64,000 bases of DNA from contig UQOE01000004.1 of assembly GCA_900542575.1 (NCBI GenBank), forward strand, positions 74,081-138,080, written 5' to 3'. The notes beneath the pieces were generated by a model. The model did not search any database, had not been told where the DNA came from, and saw nothing but the letters and a program-made list of their open reading frames with translations. The stretch is from an uncultured Oscillospiraceae bacterium. GTDB taxonomy: Bacteria > Bacillota > Clostridia > Oscillospirales > Acutalibacteraceae. This document shows positions 55,505 to 63,085 of the stretch, in pieces. The first letter of the stretch is position 1. Each line of letters starts with the position of its first letter. Position numbers and translations under genes: made by a program.

Positions 55505-56491
55505 ATGCCGAATATACATAAATCAATCGAGGAGCTGGTGGGAAACACCCCGCTGCTGGAACTCAGCAATTACGAAATTAAGAAGAAACTGTATGGGCGG
55601 ATCGCCGTCAAACTGGAGCTGGCCAACCCGAACCAGAGCGTCAAGGACCGGATTGCGTTTGCCATGATCAACGATGCCGAGAAGCGTGGACTTCTGCACA
55701 AGGGCGACATCATTGTCGATACCACCTCCGGCAACACGGGGATCGGGCTGGCAGCGGCCGCAGCCGTTAAGGGCTACCGGTTCCGCGTCTATATTCAGGA
55801 CGAGGTCAGTATTGAGCGCTTCCAGGTCATCCACGCATTCGGCGGCGAGACGATCAAACTGTCCGAGGTGCCCACTGTGGCCCAAATTCTGCAGGAGACC
55901 GGCGGCGATTTCATCGCCGCAACCCAGGAGCTGGAGCGGCTTCTGAAGGCGTCCGGCGAGCCGATCGTCTTCGTCAACCAGATTGTGAATCCCGCCAATC
56001 CGCAGATCCACAAGGAGACCACGGGCCCGGAGATCTGGCGGGACACCGACGGCAATGTGGACTATTTTGTCGCAGCCGTCGGCACCGGCGGGACCATCTC
56101 CGGCGCGGGCGCCTATCTGAAATCCCGGAACCCGGGGATCCGAATTGCCGCCGTGCAGCCAGGTCCCAATTCACTGCCTTCGGAGGAAAATCCCCATCCG
56201 GATGAAATTTTCGGAGTCCACCCATTCGTGGGCATCGATGAAAAATTCCTCCCGAAAACGTTTAACCGGAATATTTACGATGAGGCGTTTGCCATTGAGA
56301 CCGTCGAGGCGTACCAGGCGGCCCGCGAAGCCGCGAAGTATGACGGAATTCTGCTCGGCACTTCCTCCGGCGCCATTCTGGCGGCCGCCACAAAAATTGC
56401 CCAGCGGCCGGAGACCGCCGGGAAACTGATTGTGGCCGTTGCGCCGGATACCGGACTCCGCTATCTGACAACGCCGCTCTACGATGTCTGA
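55505..56491 (+). CDS. cysK: cysteine synthase (O-acetylserine sulfhydrylase)
   Basis: A 328-residue PLP enzyme that joins sulfide with O-acetylserine to make cysteine. The PLP lysine is in NPNQSVKDRIAFAM; TTSGNTGIGLA, VGTGGTISGAG and the GTSSGAILAAA end are conserved. It stands between the Fe-protein and NifD-like genes, an order that makes sense if the nitrogenase-like enzyme releases sulfide or a thiol. ATG follows AAAGGAGAA. The sequence ends NTP-rich in a normal family C-terminus. Confidence 0.9.
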   Translation: MPNIHKSIEELVGNTPLLELSNYEIKKKLYGRIAVKLELANPNQSVKDRIAFAMINDAEKRGLLHKGDIIVDTTSGNTGIGLAAAAAVKGYRFRVYIQDEVSIERFQVIHAFGGETIKLSEVPTVAQILQETGGDFIAATQELERLLKASGEPIVFVNQIVNPANPQIHKETTGPEIWRDTDGNVDYFVAAVGTGGTISGAGAYLKSRNPGIRIAAVQPGPNSLPSEENPHPDEIFGVHPFVGIDEKFLPKTFNRNIYDEAFAIETVEAYQAAREAAKYDGILLGTSSGAILAAATKIAQRPETAGKLIVAVAPDTGLRYLTTPLYDV

Positions 56492-56508
56492 GAAAGGGGC
56501 ATAGAAAA

Positions 56509-57984
56509 ATGTCAATGGATTTGAACAGCTCCAACGTTGCGACCCGTGAGACGCGGATCGGGTCCATTACCGGCTACTTCGGCAGCCTGCAGGACCTCTC
56601 CGAACAGAGCGAGTGCGGCACCCTTCGCGGCTGCTCCCGCTGTTTTTCCCAGTCCAGCTCCTGTCTCTCCATGTGTGCGCTGGGTCAGCTCTCCGCAATC
56701 CGCAATGTGGCCATCATTCACCACGGCCCGGCGGGATGCTCCGCGGCGGCGGCCAATGCCTACTATCTCGACAAGGTTATGGCCAAAAAGCGCGGCGTGA
56801 CCACCAACACGGTCTATATTGGAACCGACGTCAATGAGCGGGATACCATTTTCGGCTCCACCGAAAAACTGAAGGAGATTATTCTGGAGACCAACCGCCG
56901 GTACCATCCGGAGGCCATCTTTGTCGCAAGCTCCTGCACCACCGGCATCACCGGTGAGGATATCGACGCGGTGGTGGACGAAGTCCGCCCGGAGATCGAT
57001 GTGCCGATTGCCGCCGTGCACTGCGAAGGGTTTAAATCGCGGATCTGGGCCACCGGATTCGATATCTCGGACCATGCGGTCCTGAGCGAGATCGTGGAGC
57101 CGCCGAAGCAGAAGCGCAATACGATTAACTTTAAGAACTTCTACGAGAGTGAGCGGCCGGAGATCGTCCGGATGTTCCACGAGTTTGACCTGGATCCGGT
57201 CTTCCTGTACTGCAATTCCTCCGTGGAGGAGCTGAGGCACCTCTCGGAGGCGGAGGCGACGACCTGCATCTGCGGGACGCTCGGCAATTACCTCGGTAAC
57301 GGACTGGAGGAGCAGTATGGGGTTCCGTATATTCGTACCATCAACCCGCTCGGCATCGTCGGCTTTGAGACCTGGCTGCGGGAGATCGGACGGGTGACCC
57401 ACCGCTCTGAAAAGATCGAGGCGTACATCGCACGGGAGCGGGCGAAGTATATCCCGCAGATTGAGGAAGTAAAGAAGAAGCTGAAAGGGCTGCGCGCCGT
57501 CCTCGGCATGGGGCCCGGGTATACGTTTGAGGTCTCCCGCGTGCTGAATGAGCTCGGCATCGAGGTGGTCTGGGCGCTGGCCTGGCACTACGACAAGAAA
57601 TACGAGAACGGCGATGTCCCGCCGTCGATGAAATATCTGCTGGACAACGGCGTCGACTACGGCGCCTCGGTCTCCGACCAGCAGAACTACGAGGTCATGA
57701 ACATCCTGCACCGCTATCAGCCGGATCTCTACCTGTCCCGCCATCCGGGATCCACGGTATGGGCCATCAAGAACGGCACGCCGGCGGTCTATGTGGCGGA
57801 TGAGTACATGATCTTTGGCTACAAACACACGCTGGAGTTCGCCAATGCCATTCTGGACGCCATCCAGAACCGCAGCTTTGAGGAGAACCTGGCAAATCAC
57901 GTCAAACTGCCATATACCGACTGGTGGTATGAGCAGAACATCGACTATTTCATGGAAGGAAAGGGGAAGAAGAAGCATGGCTAA
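56509..57984 (+). CDS. NifD-like catalytic subunit
   Basis: A 491-residue NifD-family protein. P-cluster-type cysteines are C52/C56, C77 (HHGPAGCS) and C143 (SSCTTGITGED); C253 or C255 (TTCICGTLGN) aligns with the cofactor Cys275 and H440 (GYKHTLEFA) with His442 of nitrogenase. The CEGF motif at 172-175 is kept, but the residues that in NifD are Gln191 and His195 read Trp and Phe here, so N2 reduction is not expected. Five cysteines between 36 and 56 are extra. It overlaps the NifK-like gene by eight bases. A Mar-like sulfur substrate is likely. Confidence 0.88.
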   Translation: MSMDLNSSNVATRETRIGSITGYFGSLQDLSEQSECGTLRGCSRCFSQSSSCLSMCALGQLSAIRNVAIIHHGPAGCSAAAANAYYLDKVMAKKRGVTTNTVYIGTDVNERDTIFGSTEKLKEIILETNRRYHPEAIFVASSCTTGITGEDIDAVVDEVRPEIDVPIAAVHCEGFKSRIWATGFDISDHAVLSEIVEPPKQKRNTINFKNFYESERPEIVRMFHEFDLDPVFLYCNSSVEELRHLSEAEATTCICGTLGNYLGNGLEEQYGVPYIRTINPLGIVGFETWLREIGRVTHRSEKIEAYIARERAKYIPQIEEVKKKLKGLRAVLGMGPGYTFEVSRVLNELGIEVVWALAWHYDKKYENGDVPPSMKYLLDNGVDYGASVSDQQNYEVMNILHRYQPDLYLSRHPGSTVWAIKNGTPAVYVADEYMIFGYKHTLEFANAILDAIQNRSFEENLANHVKLPYTDWWYEQNIDYFMEGKGKKKHG

Positions 57985-59275
57985 AATACTGGACGGCCAG
58001 CGGTACAAATGCGCGCTGGCGGCGATGCAGACGGTCCAGGCGATTCCGCGGGCCATCCCGATCCTCCACTCCGGGCCGGGCTGTGCCGCCAAGCTCTCCG
58101 ATACCATCGGGAGCTCGGGCTATTTTTCGCCGAATATCTTCCCCTGCACCAGTCTCAACGAGAAGGACGTCGTCTTCGGCGGGGTCAGAAAGCTGAACAC
58201 GACGATCGAAAACGCCCTTCGGGTCATTGATGCGGATCTCTATATTGTCCTGACCGGATGTATCCCGGAGATTGTCGGAGACGACTCGCAGACTGTGGTC
58301 GAAGAGTTTCAGGATGCGGAAAAGCCGGTGCTGCTCGCCTCCACGGCCGGATTCAAGGGCAACAACTACAAGGGCTACGAGCAGGTCATCGACGCCATCA
58401 CGGACCAGTTTCTCACCAAGTCGGATCATACGCAGAAGGGGCTGGTGAATATCTGGGCAGATGTGCCCTATCAGGATCTGTTCTGGCTCGGAAACTATCA
58501 GCAGCTGGCGAAACTGGTCGAATCTCTCGGCCTGACGCCGAATATCATTTTTGGCTATGACGGCGGGATCGAGAAGATCCGGAAGATTCCGAAGGCAGAG
58601 TTCAACCTGCTGGTCTCCCCCTGGGTCGGCCTGGAGAGCGTCAGACATATGGAGCAGAAGTTGGGCATCCCGTTCCTGCACTATCCGAACCTGCCGGTCG
58701 GGGCCTATGAGACCGGGAAGTTTCTCCGCACAGTGGGTGAATTTGCCGGCGTAGACAGGGAAAAAGTGGAGTCGATCATCGGGGAACAGGAAAAATACTA
58801 TTATTACCTGATTGAGCGCTATGCCGATCTCTTCCTGGAGACCCGCGTCATGGCCAAGCAGTTCTCCGTGGTCGCCGATGCCCAGTACTCGCTGGCGCTG
58901 ACCAAGTTTCTGGTCAACGACCTGAGCCTGAATCCGGCGACCCAGTTCGTCGTCGACGACACCCCGAAGAAACAGCGCAATGCAGTGGCCGAAGAGTTCC
59001 GCCGCCTGAATTACGGCATCCAGGCGCCGGTGGTCTTTGAGACCGACAGCTGGAAGATCCACAAAGAAATCCGGGAACACGACTACCATGGCTACCCGCT
59101 GATCCTCGGCTCCTACTGGGAGAAAGAGGTGGCGGAGGACCTCTCCGGCCACTACCTCAATATCTCCTGGCCCGTACAGGATAAAGTCGTAATGGACGAA
59201 TCCTATGTTGGCTATCAGGGCGGCATCAAAGTCATTGAGGACATCTACTCGATTGCAGTTCAGAGGTGGAACTGA
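57977..59275 (+). CDS. NifK-like subunit
   Basis: A 432-residue NifK-family protein, shorter than the about 520 of NifK because the N-terminal extension is absent. The P-cluster-type cysteines C12 (YKCALAAM), C36 (HSGPGCAA) and C95 (TGCIPEIVGDD) are in place, so it should share an iron-sulfur cluster with the NifD-like subunit. The C-terminal half has the usual PGYGFxxxTG-like region replaced by divergent sequence. ATG 57977 overlaps the previous stop by eight bases; its stop overlaps the next start by one. Confidence 0.87.
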   Translation: MAKILDGQRYKCALAAMQTVQAIPRAIPILHSGPGCAAKLSDTIGSSGYFSPNIFPCTSLNEKDVVFGGVRKLNTTIENALRVIDADLYIVLTGCIPEIVGDDSQTVVEEFQDAEKPVLLASTAGFKGNNYKGYEQVIDAITDQFLTKSDHTQKGLVNIWADVPYQDLFWLGNYQQLAKLVESLGLTPNIIFGYDGGIEKIRKIPKAEFNLLVSPWVGLESVRHMEQKLGIPFLHYPNLPVGAYETGKFLRTVGEFAGVDREKVESIIGEQEKYYYYLIERYADLFLETRVMAKQFSVVADAQYSLALTKFLVNDLSLNPATQFVVDDTPKKQRNAVAEEFRRLNYGIQAPVVFETDSWKIHKEIREHDYHGYPLILGSYWEKEVAEDLSGHYLNISWPVQDKVVMDESYVGYQGGIKVIEDIYSIAVQRWN

Positions 59276-59658
59276 TGTCTTATAAGATTGCGGTGGCCTC
59301 CTCCGACGGCGTCCATATTGACGAATCGTTCGGGGCCGCCGATGTATTTCATATTTACCAGGCGGAGGGAACCCGGTTCTCCCTGCTGGAAGACCGCGCC
59401 GTGCCTTCGGAGCCCTCTCCGGACAGCGGCTCCTGCGGATGCGGTTCCGGCTCCGGAAACTGTTCCGGCGGCTCGGAAAAAATCGCGGCGCTGGCGGATG
59501 TCCGCGCGGTCGTCGCCGCAAAAGTCGGCTTCCGGGCCCAGAAAGAGCTGGAGAAGCGGGCCATAAGCATCTTCGATCTGTCGGCTGAAATTACGCCGGT
59601 TCTCACCAAAATTACGGCCTATTACGACCGGATCGACCGCCATAAGTCTCTCAGGTGA
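59275..59658 (+). CDS. NifX-like protein with Cys-rich loop (second copy)
   Basis: A 127-residue NifX-family protein: KIAVASSDGVHIDESFGAADVFHIY and VRAVVAAKVGFRAQKELEKRAI match the first copy. Between them is an inserted loop SCGCGSGSGNC with four cysteines in eleven residues, not usual for NifX and possibly a metal or persulfide site. ATG 59275 shares its first base with the NifK-like stop. It is the last gene of the operon; no strong terminator follows before the next promoter. Confidence 0.82.
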   Translation: MSYKIAVASSDGVHIDESFGAADVFHIYQAEGTRFSLLEDRAVPSEPSPDSGSCGCGSGSGNCSGGSEKIAALADVRAVVAAKVGFRAQKELEKRAISIFDLSAEITPVLTKITAYYDRIDRHKSLR

Positions 59659-59664
59659 TTTTTC

Positions 59665-59693
59665 TTGTATTTTTCGGCACTGTTTTCTATAAT
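59665..59693 (+). promoter_or_regulatory. promoter of the small membrane-protein gene
   Basis: TTGTAT (59665-59670) and TATAAT (59688-59693), 17-base spacer, 37 bases before the start. Confidence 0.7.
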
Positions 59694-59729
59694 GAAGTTG
59701 GAAAAATAATGTCGGAAAGGAGAGATCCC

Positions 59730-59855
59730 ATGAAACGCACACGGAAAATCTTATGGCGGATGGTTCTCTCAGCTGTCCTGCTGACCTCGGCAGGAACCTA
59801 TTATGCCGCCGAACAGCTGCTGGAATTCCATGCCAGAAAACTCGGCAAGGCATAA
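59730..59855 (+). CDS. small membrane protein of unknown function
   Basis: A 41-residue product with a basic start (MKRTRKILWR), one hydrophobic segment (MVLSAVLLTSAGTYYAAEQLL) and a short basic tail. It has its own promoter, a very good ribosome site (GGAAAGGAGAG) and a terminator after it, which is why I accept so short a gene. Function unknown. Confidence 0.55.
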   Translation: MKRTRKILWRMVLSAVLLTSAGTYYAAEQLLEFHARKLGKA

Positions 59856-59866
59856 CTCTCAGAATA

Positions 59867-59916
59867 AAAGAAGGAGCTGCTGCTTCAGCATGGTGCTGGG
59901 CAGCGGCTCCTTTTCT
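59867..59916. terminator. intrinsic terminator between converging small genes
   Basis: AAGGAGCTGCTGC (59871-59883) pairs with GCAGCGGCTCCTT (59900-59912) with one mismatch; T and A runs flank both sides, so it can stop both strands. Confidence 0.82.
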
Positions 59917-59938
59917 GCGTGAAATTCGGCGTTGTCGG

Positions 59939-60115
59939 TTACAGATTCTTGTTGGTTTTCTTCTTGTCTACCTTTTCATAGTGCTTCAGCAGAGGCTCTT
60001 CCAGAAGGCTGAGCGCTTTGCTGTCCAAATTGAAGAAATAGATCGTAAAGGTCGTGACAAAGAAGGCAGCGGCAGCACCGAAAATGCCAAGGATAACTTT
60101 CTTTGCGGTTTTCAT
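59939..60115 (-). CDS. small single-span membrane protein of unknown function
   Basis: A 58-residue product: basic start (MKTAKK), a hydrophobic span (VILGIFGAAAAFFVTTFTIYFF) and a charged tail with many lysines (LLKHYEKVDKKKTNKNL). ATG 60115 has GGAAGGAG; it begins 17 bases after the stop of the dehydratase subunit and is probably the last gene of that operon. Function unknown. Confidence 0.55.
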   Translation of the reverse strand: MKTAKKVILGIFGAAAAFFVTTFTIYFFNLDSKALSLLEEPLLKHYEKVDKKKTNKNL

Positions 60116-60132
60116 GATGTGCAGCTCCTTCC

Positions 60133-61671
60133 TCAATAGTTATTGGAGTCGTCAAATTCTTCCAGGGAAGGATCGAGCGGCTCTTCGTGGAATACCGTGC
60201 GCATATAGCGGTTGACATCGTTTCGCATGGACTGGCGGCTGGCGTCGCGGGGATCCATGAGACCGTGGGTGACCCAGATCAGGTGCACGCCGTGTTTGCG
60301 GGCCTCTTCCTCATAGAGACCGTGGTAGCCGGTGACAGCTTTGCAGCCGATGTGCTCGTACATGATGACGACATCGGCACGGAACTCTTCGCAGAAGCGC
60401 CAGAGGTCCTCGACGCCGACTTTGTAGCCGCCCTCGGAGCGGTTCCGCATGACCATGTTGGCATACAGGTCAGCCATGTCATAATAGGCCTGTTCTTTGT
60501 CGTCTTCACTGTAGATCTTCGTGGAGGTCAGGGACAGCATGTCGACCAGCGGGATGATGCCCCAGCAGTTCTGAAGCCATGCGGGGAAGTGGCTGTAATA
60601 CTGTGCCTGGACGCCCCAGACGATGGCGCGGTGACGGACTTCGGAGACGACCGGAACCTTTTTCTCATAGGCATCGTACATGAGCTTGTTGATCTTTTTC
60701 TCCGCCTCCAGGAAGCCGATTTCACGTCCGCCGGCTACCATGTAGTAGGCATAGCGGAACGGGGCAATGTTATTGCCGACGACCTGCGGGTAGTCTGTCT
60801 TGTTGATCTCCAGCCACTCCAGGAAATTGCGGGTCTCCTGGTTGAAGATCTTCATGCATTTGAAGTAGTAATCCCAGTTGAATTTTTCTCCGGTGACGTC
60901 TTCGACGAATTTGATAGCGTCTTTAATTTCCTGTGCACTGTAGTCCTGGACATTCGGGTCGGTGTAGTTGATCGGGACAGCGACCTGGTGGGTCGGGATA
61001 TCGAAATGGCGCTGCTCAATGCCGTTGCCCATGAGGGAGGTGTCGCAGGTGGTGTTGGCGTTCAGAATTCCGACGCCGAATTCGGGGTAGTCATCCTGCA
61101 CCGCGACGCCGAGTTCGGCGGCGGGCATCGGGCAGACATCGCCTGGAATTCCGTACTGCTCCGAGACATCGATATAGAAGATCTCGGAATCCTGCCGCAT
61201 GGTAGATCCGGTGAAGATCGGGGGGATCTCACGGGAGATGGCCTTCAGGTTCGGGAAGCCGTTCATGACCTGTGACATCATGTTCTCATCGAAAATGATA
61301 GTCTTGTCGCTCAGCTCTTTGCTGCCGCCGATGTTCTGGTCGCGCTTGAACTGGGCGGCCATGTTGTCCGCCATGTGTTTGATGATGAAATCATATTCCA
61401 GATGCGCCATGCGCAGCTGCGGTCCCCGGGCGCCCTCGGTGTGGCGGTCCAGGAAATCCAGCGTGGCGAGGTTGTTGATCATCCAGCGATAGCGCATGAA
61501 TCCTTTGATGTTTTGCTTGTTGGCCAGGAACTTGACCAGGTAGGCCATGATGCCGAGCCAGCATTTGTAATCGTAAAGCGTATCTCTGACGCCGCGCCAC
61601 TCTCTGCGCTTTCTGGTCTTTTTGCCGTTGTAGAGATCGCCGAGGCGCTCCGAATTTAATTCTTTACTCAT
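60133..61671 (-). CDS. 2-hydroxyacyl-CoA dehydratase-like subunit (HgdA-type)
   Basis: A 512-residue subunit of the 2-hydroxyacyl-CoA dehydratase/benzoyl-CoA reductase superfamily, longer than HgdA/HadB (about 400-480). The regions PGDVCPMPAAELGVAV, NTTCDTSLMGN and EHIGCKAVTGYHGLYEEEAR supply cysteines for an iron-sulfur cluster. Partners in the same operon are the second subunit, an activase, a small protein and a CO-dehydrogenase-like protein. Classical substrates are unlikely because no CoA-transferase or dehydrogenase genes are near. ATG 61671 overlaps the preceding gene by four bases. Confidence 0.82.
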   Translation of the reverse strand: MSKELNSERLGDLYNGKKTRKRREWRGVRDTLYDYKCWLGIMAYLVKFLANKQNIKGFMRYRWMINNLATLDFLDRHTEGARGPQLRMAHLEYDFIIKHMADNMAAQFKRDQNIGGSKELSDKTIIFDENMMSQVMNGFPNLKAISREIPPIFTGSTMRQDSEIFYIDVSEQYGIPGDVCPMPAAELGVAVQDDYPEFGVGILNANTTCDTSLMGNGIEQRHFDIPTHQVAVPINYTDPNVQDYSAQEIKDAIKFVEDVTGEKFNWDYYFKCMKIFNQETRNFLEWLEINKTDYPQVVGNNIAPFRYAYYMVAGGREIGFLEAEKKINKLMYDAYEKKVPVVSEVRHRAIVWGVQAQYYSHFPAWLQNCWGIIPLVDMLSLTSTKIYSEDDKEQAYYDMADLYANMVMRNRSEGGYKVGVEDLWRFCEEFRADVVIMYEHIGCKAVTGYHGLYEEEARKHGVHLIWVTHGLMDPRDASRQSMRNDVNRYMRTVFHEEPLDPSLEEFDDSNNY

Positions 61672-62873
61672 GCTGTCGTAGCCCCCTTCTGTTTATGGAT
61701 TTTCTTGATCTCCAGACTCTCGATGAACGCCTGGACGCGTGTGCGCAGCTGTCCGGATGCGCCGGAGGAGTAGGCACGGTCAATGGAGAGCACGGGCCAG
61801 CCATATTCTTTCGGGAAGACGTGCTGGTAATCGGCGCGCTCATAGGCCCAGAAGTTGCAGAACTTCATCTGTTGGACGATGATGCCGTCGGCTTTGTATT
61901 CTTCTGCAAGTTTGTCGATGTACTGTTTGCGCTCCAGAATGCGGTCGGTGTTCATGTACCGCGGGCACATGCATTTCATGACGTTGTCGCGGCAGATCTG
62001 GAACAGGACGTCTTCGTCGTCGTTGAGAACGACTTCTTCCCGGTCCGGGAAGGTGCCGAAGCAGAAGCGGTCGGCGACGATCAGGGCGCCGGACTCCTCT
62101 ACGGTCTTAATGAAGTTGATGTCGTCCAGCTCGGAGCCGGCGAGCAGAACACGGGCGCGATAGCGTTTTCCGGCGTCCGGATCCGGTTTCCGGGTCTTCA
62201 GTTCCTCCGCCGTCTCGCGCAGCTTGTCGATGATTTTGTCCTTCGGACATACATAGGTGGCCAGGCAGAGGACATAGTACTCATACCCGGTGATGTTCGG
62301 GTTGTCCGCTTTCCGATGGTCGCCGATCTCCTTCAGCAGGCGGCAGACCTCGTTGAATTCCTCGACGCCTTTCCGAAGAGCGTCTTCCGAAGTGTCAATT
62401 CCCATGCTCTGGAGATACGGCAGAAGCTCGGTTTTGCACTGGCGGTACATATGGTTGACGCCGTTCGGGTCGCTCTTCATCGGTGTGTCCATGTGCAGCA
62501 TCTTGAATTCCGGCTTGGTGCAGGCATCGAGCTGCTCGATGTTGTCGGCCAGATCGGCGTGCTGGGAGCAGGCGCAGGTGTCGATAAATCCGTCCAGGAA
62601 CTGATAGCCGCCCTCGAGTGCGCGCTCCAGAATGGCGCGGCAGTACTCGCAGGTCAGACTGGTCATGTAGTACGTTCCGATATCGATGGAACCGGTGCGC
62701 GGTGCGGACAGGCGTACCGTGAAAACGCCCGGCAGGCAGAGCAGCGGCTCCGGGATCTGGCTGCAGACGGTGGCAATACATTTCTGCCCTTCCGCTTCGG
62801 CCTCCTTGACAAGATCGTTGTTGGCCTCCTGCAGAAGGTTCTCAAAATAGATTAAGTGCTTCAGATCTTTCAT
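61668..62873 (-). CDS. 2-hydroxyacyl-CoA dehydratase-like subunit (HgdB-type)
   Basis: A 401-residue second subunit. YMTSLTCEYCRAILE, FIDTCACSQHADL, FCFGTFPDREEV and KFCNFWAYERAD (KFCxxWxYE is a family motif) contain cluster cysteines. In this superfamily an activase with one [4Fe-4S] cluster hydrolyses ATP to push an electron into these subunits. The substrate is unknown. All junctions in the operon overlap by four bases (ATGA), so the proteins are probably made in balanced amounts. Confidence 0.82.
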   Translation of the reverse strand: MKDLKHLIYFENLLQEANNDLVKEAEAEGQKCIATVCSQIPEPLLCLPGVFTVRLSAPRTGSIDIGTYYMTSLTCEYCRAILERALEGGYQFLDGFIDTCACSQHADLADNIEQLDACTKPEFKMLHMDTPMKSDPNGVNHMYRQCKTELLPYLQSMGIDTSEDALRKGVEEFNEVCRLLKEIGDHRKADNPNITGYEYYVLCLATYVCPKDKIIDKLRETAEELKTRKPDPDAGKRYRARVLLAGSELDDINFIKTVEESGALIVADRFCFGTFPDREEVVLNDDEDVLFQICRDNVMKCMCPRYMNTDRILERKQYIDKLAEEYKADGIIVQQMKFCNFWAYERADYQHVFPKEYGWPVLSIDRAYSSGASGQLRTRVQAFIESLEIKKIHKQKGATTA

Positions 62874-63085
62874 CTTGCGCCTCCTTTATCATTTTCTTTC
62901 GCAAGCTCCAGCGCCTCTTCCAACTGGCCGTTGCTCTCTTCCAGAGAGGTGAGAGCCGACTGGAGAAGCGTATTTTCGGCTCCGTTCAGCTGGCCGACGA
63001 TAGCGGCCAGCTCCTCTGCATGGTGGCGGTTGTGTTTCACCATGTATTCCAGGAGCGCGATTGCTTCCTCTCGTTTGGTGCTCAT
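62870..63085 (-). CDS. small helical protein with HNRHH motif
   Basis: A 71-residue, nearly all-helical, acidic protein: EEAIALLEYMVKHNRHHAEELAAIVGQL, then a second helix rich in Leu and Glu. The three clustered histidines (H-N-R-H-H) could bind a metal such as nickel. I do not recognise the family with certainty. It lies between the CdhC-like and HgdB-like genes with ATGA overlaps on both sides, so it should be a part or chaperone of the same system. Confidence 0.65.
   Translation of the reverse strand: MSTKREEAIALLEYMVKHNRHHAEELAAIVGQLNGAENTLLQSALTSLEESNGQLEEALELAKENDKGGAR

Noticed and set aside
54629..59275. Protochlorophyllide or Ni-sirohydrochlorin reductase (BchLNB, CfbCD) type
   Set aside because: A NifB-like gene and the retained cofactor ligands Cys253/255 and His440 argue for a cofactor-bearing enzyme; no tetrapyrrole genes are near.
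52846..59658. A classical nitrogen-fixation (nif) operon
   Set aside because: No nifE, nifN, nifV or nif regulators, the NifD residues for N2 reduction are replaced, and the neighbours and leaders are all for sulfur amino acids.
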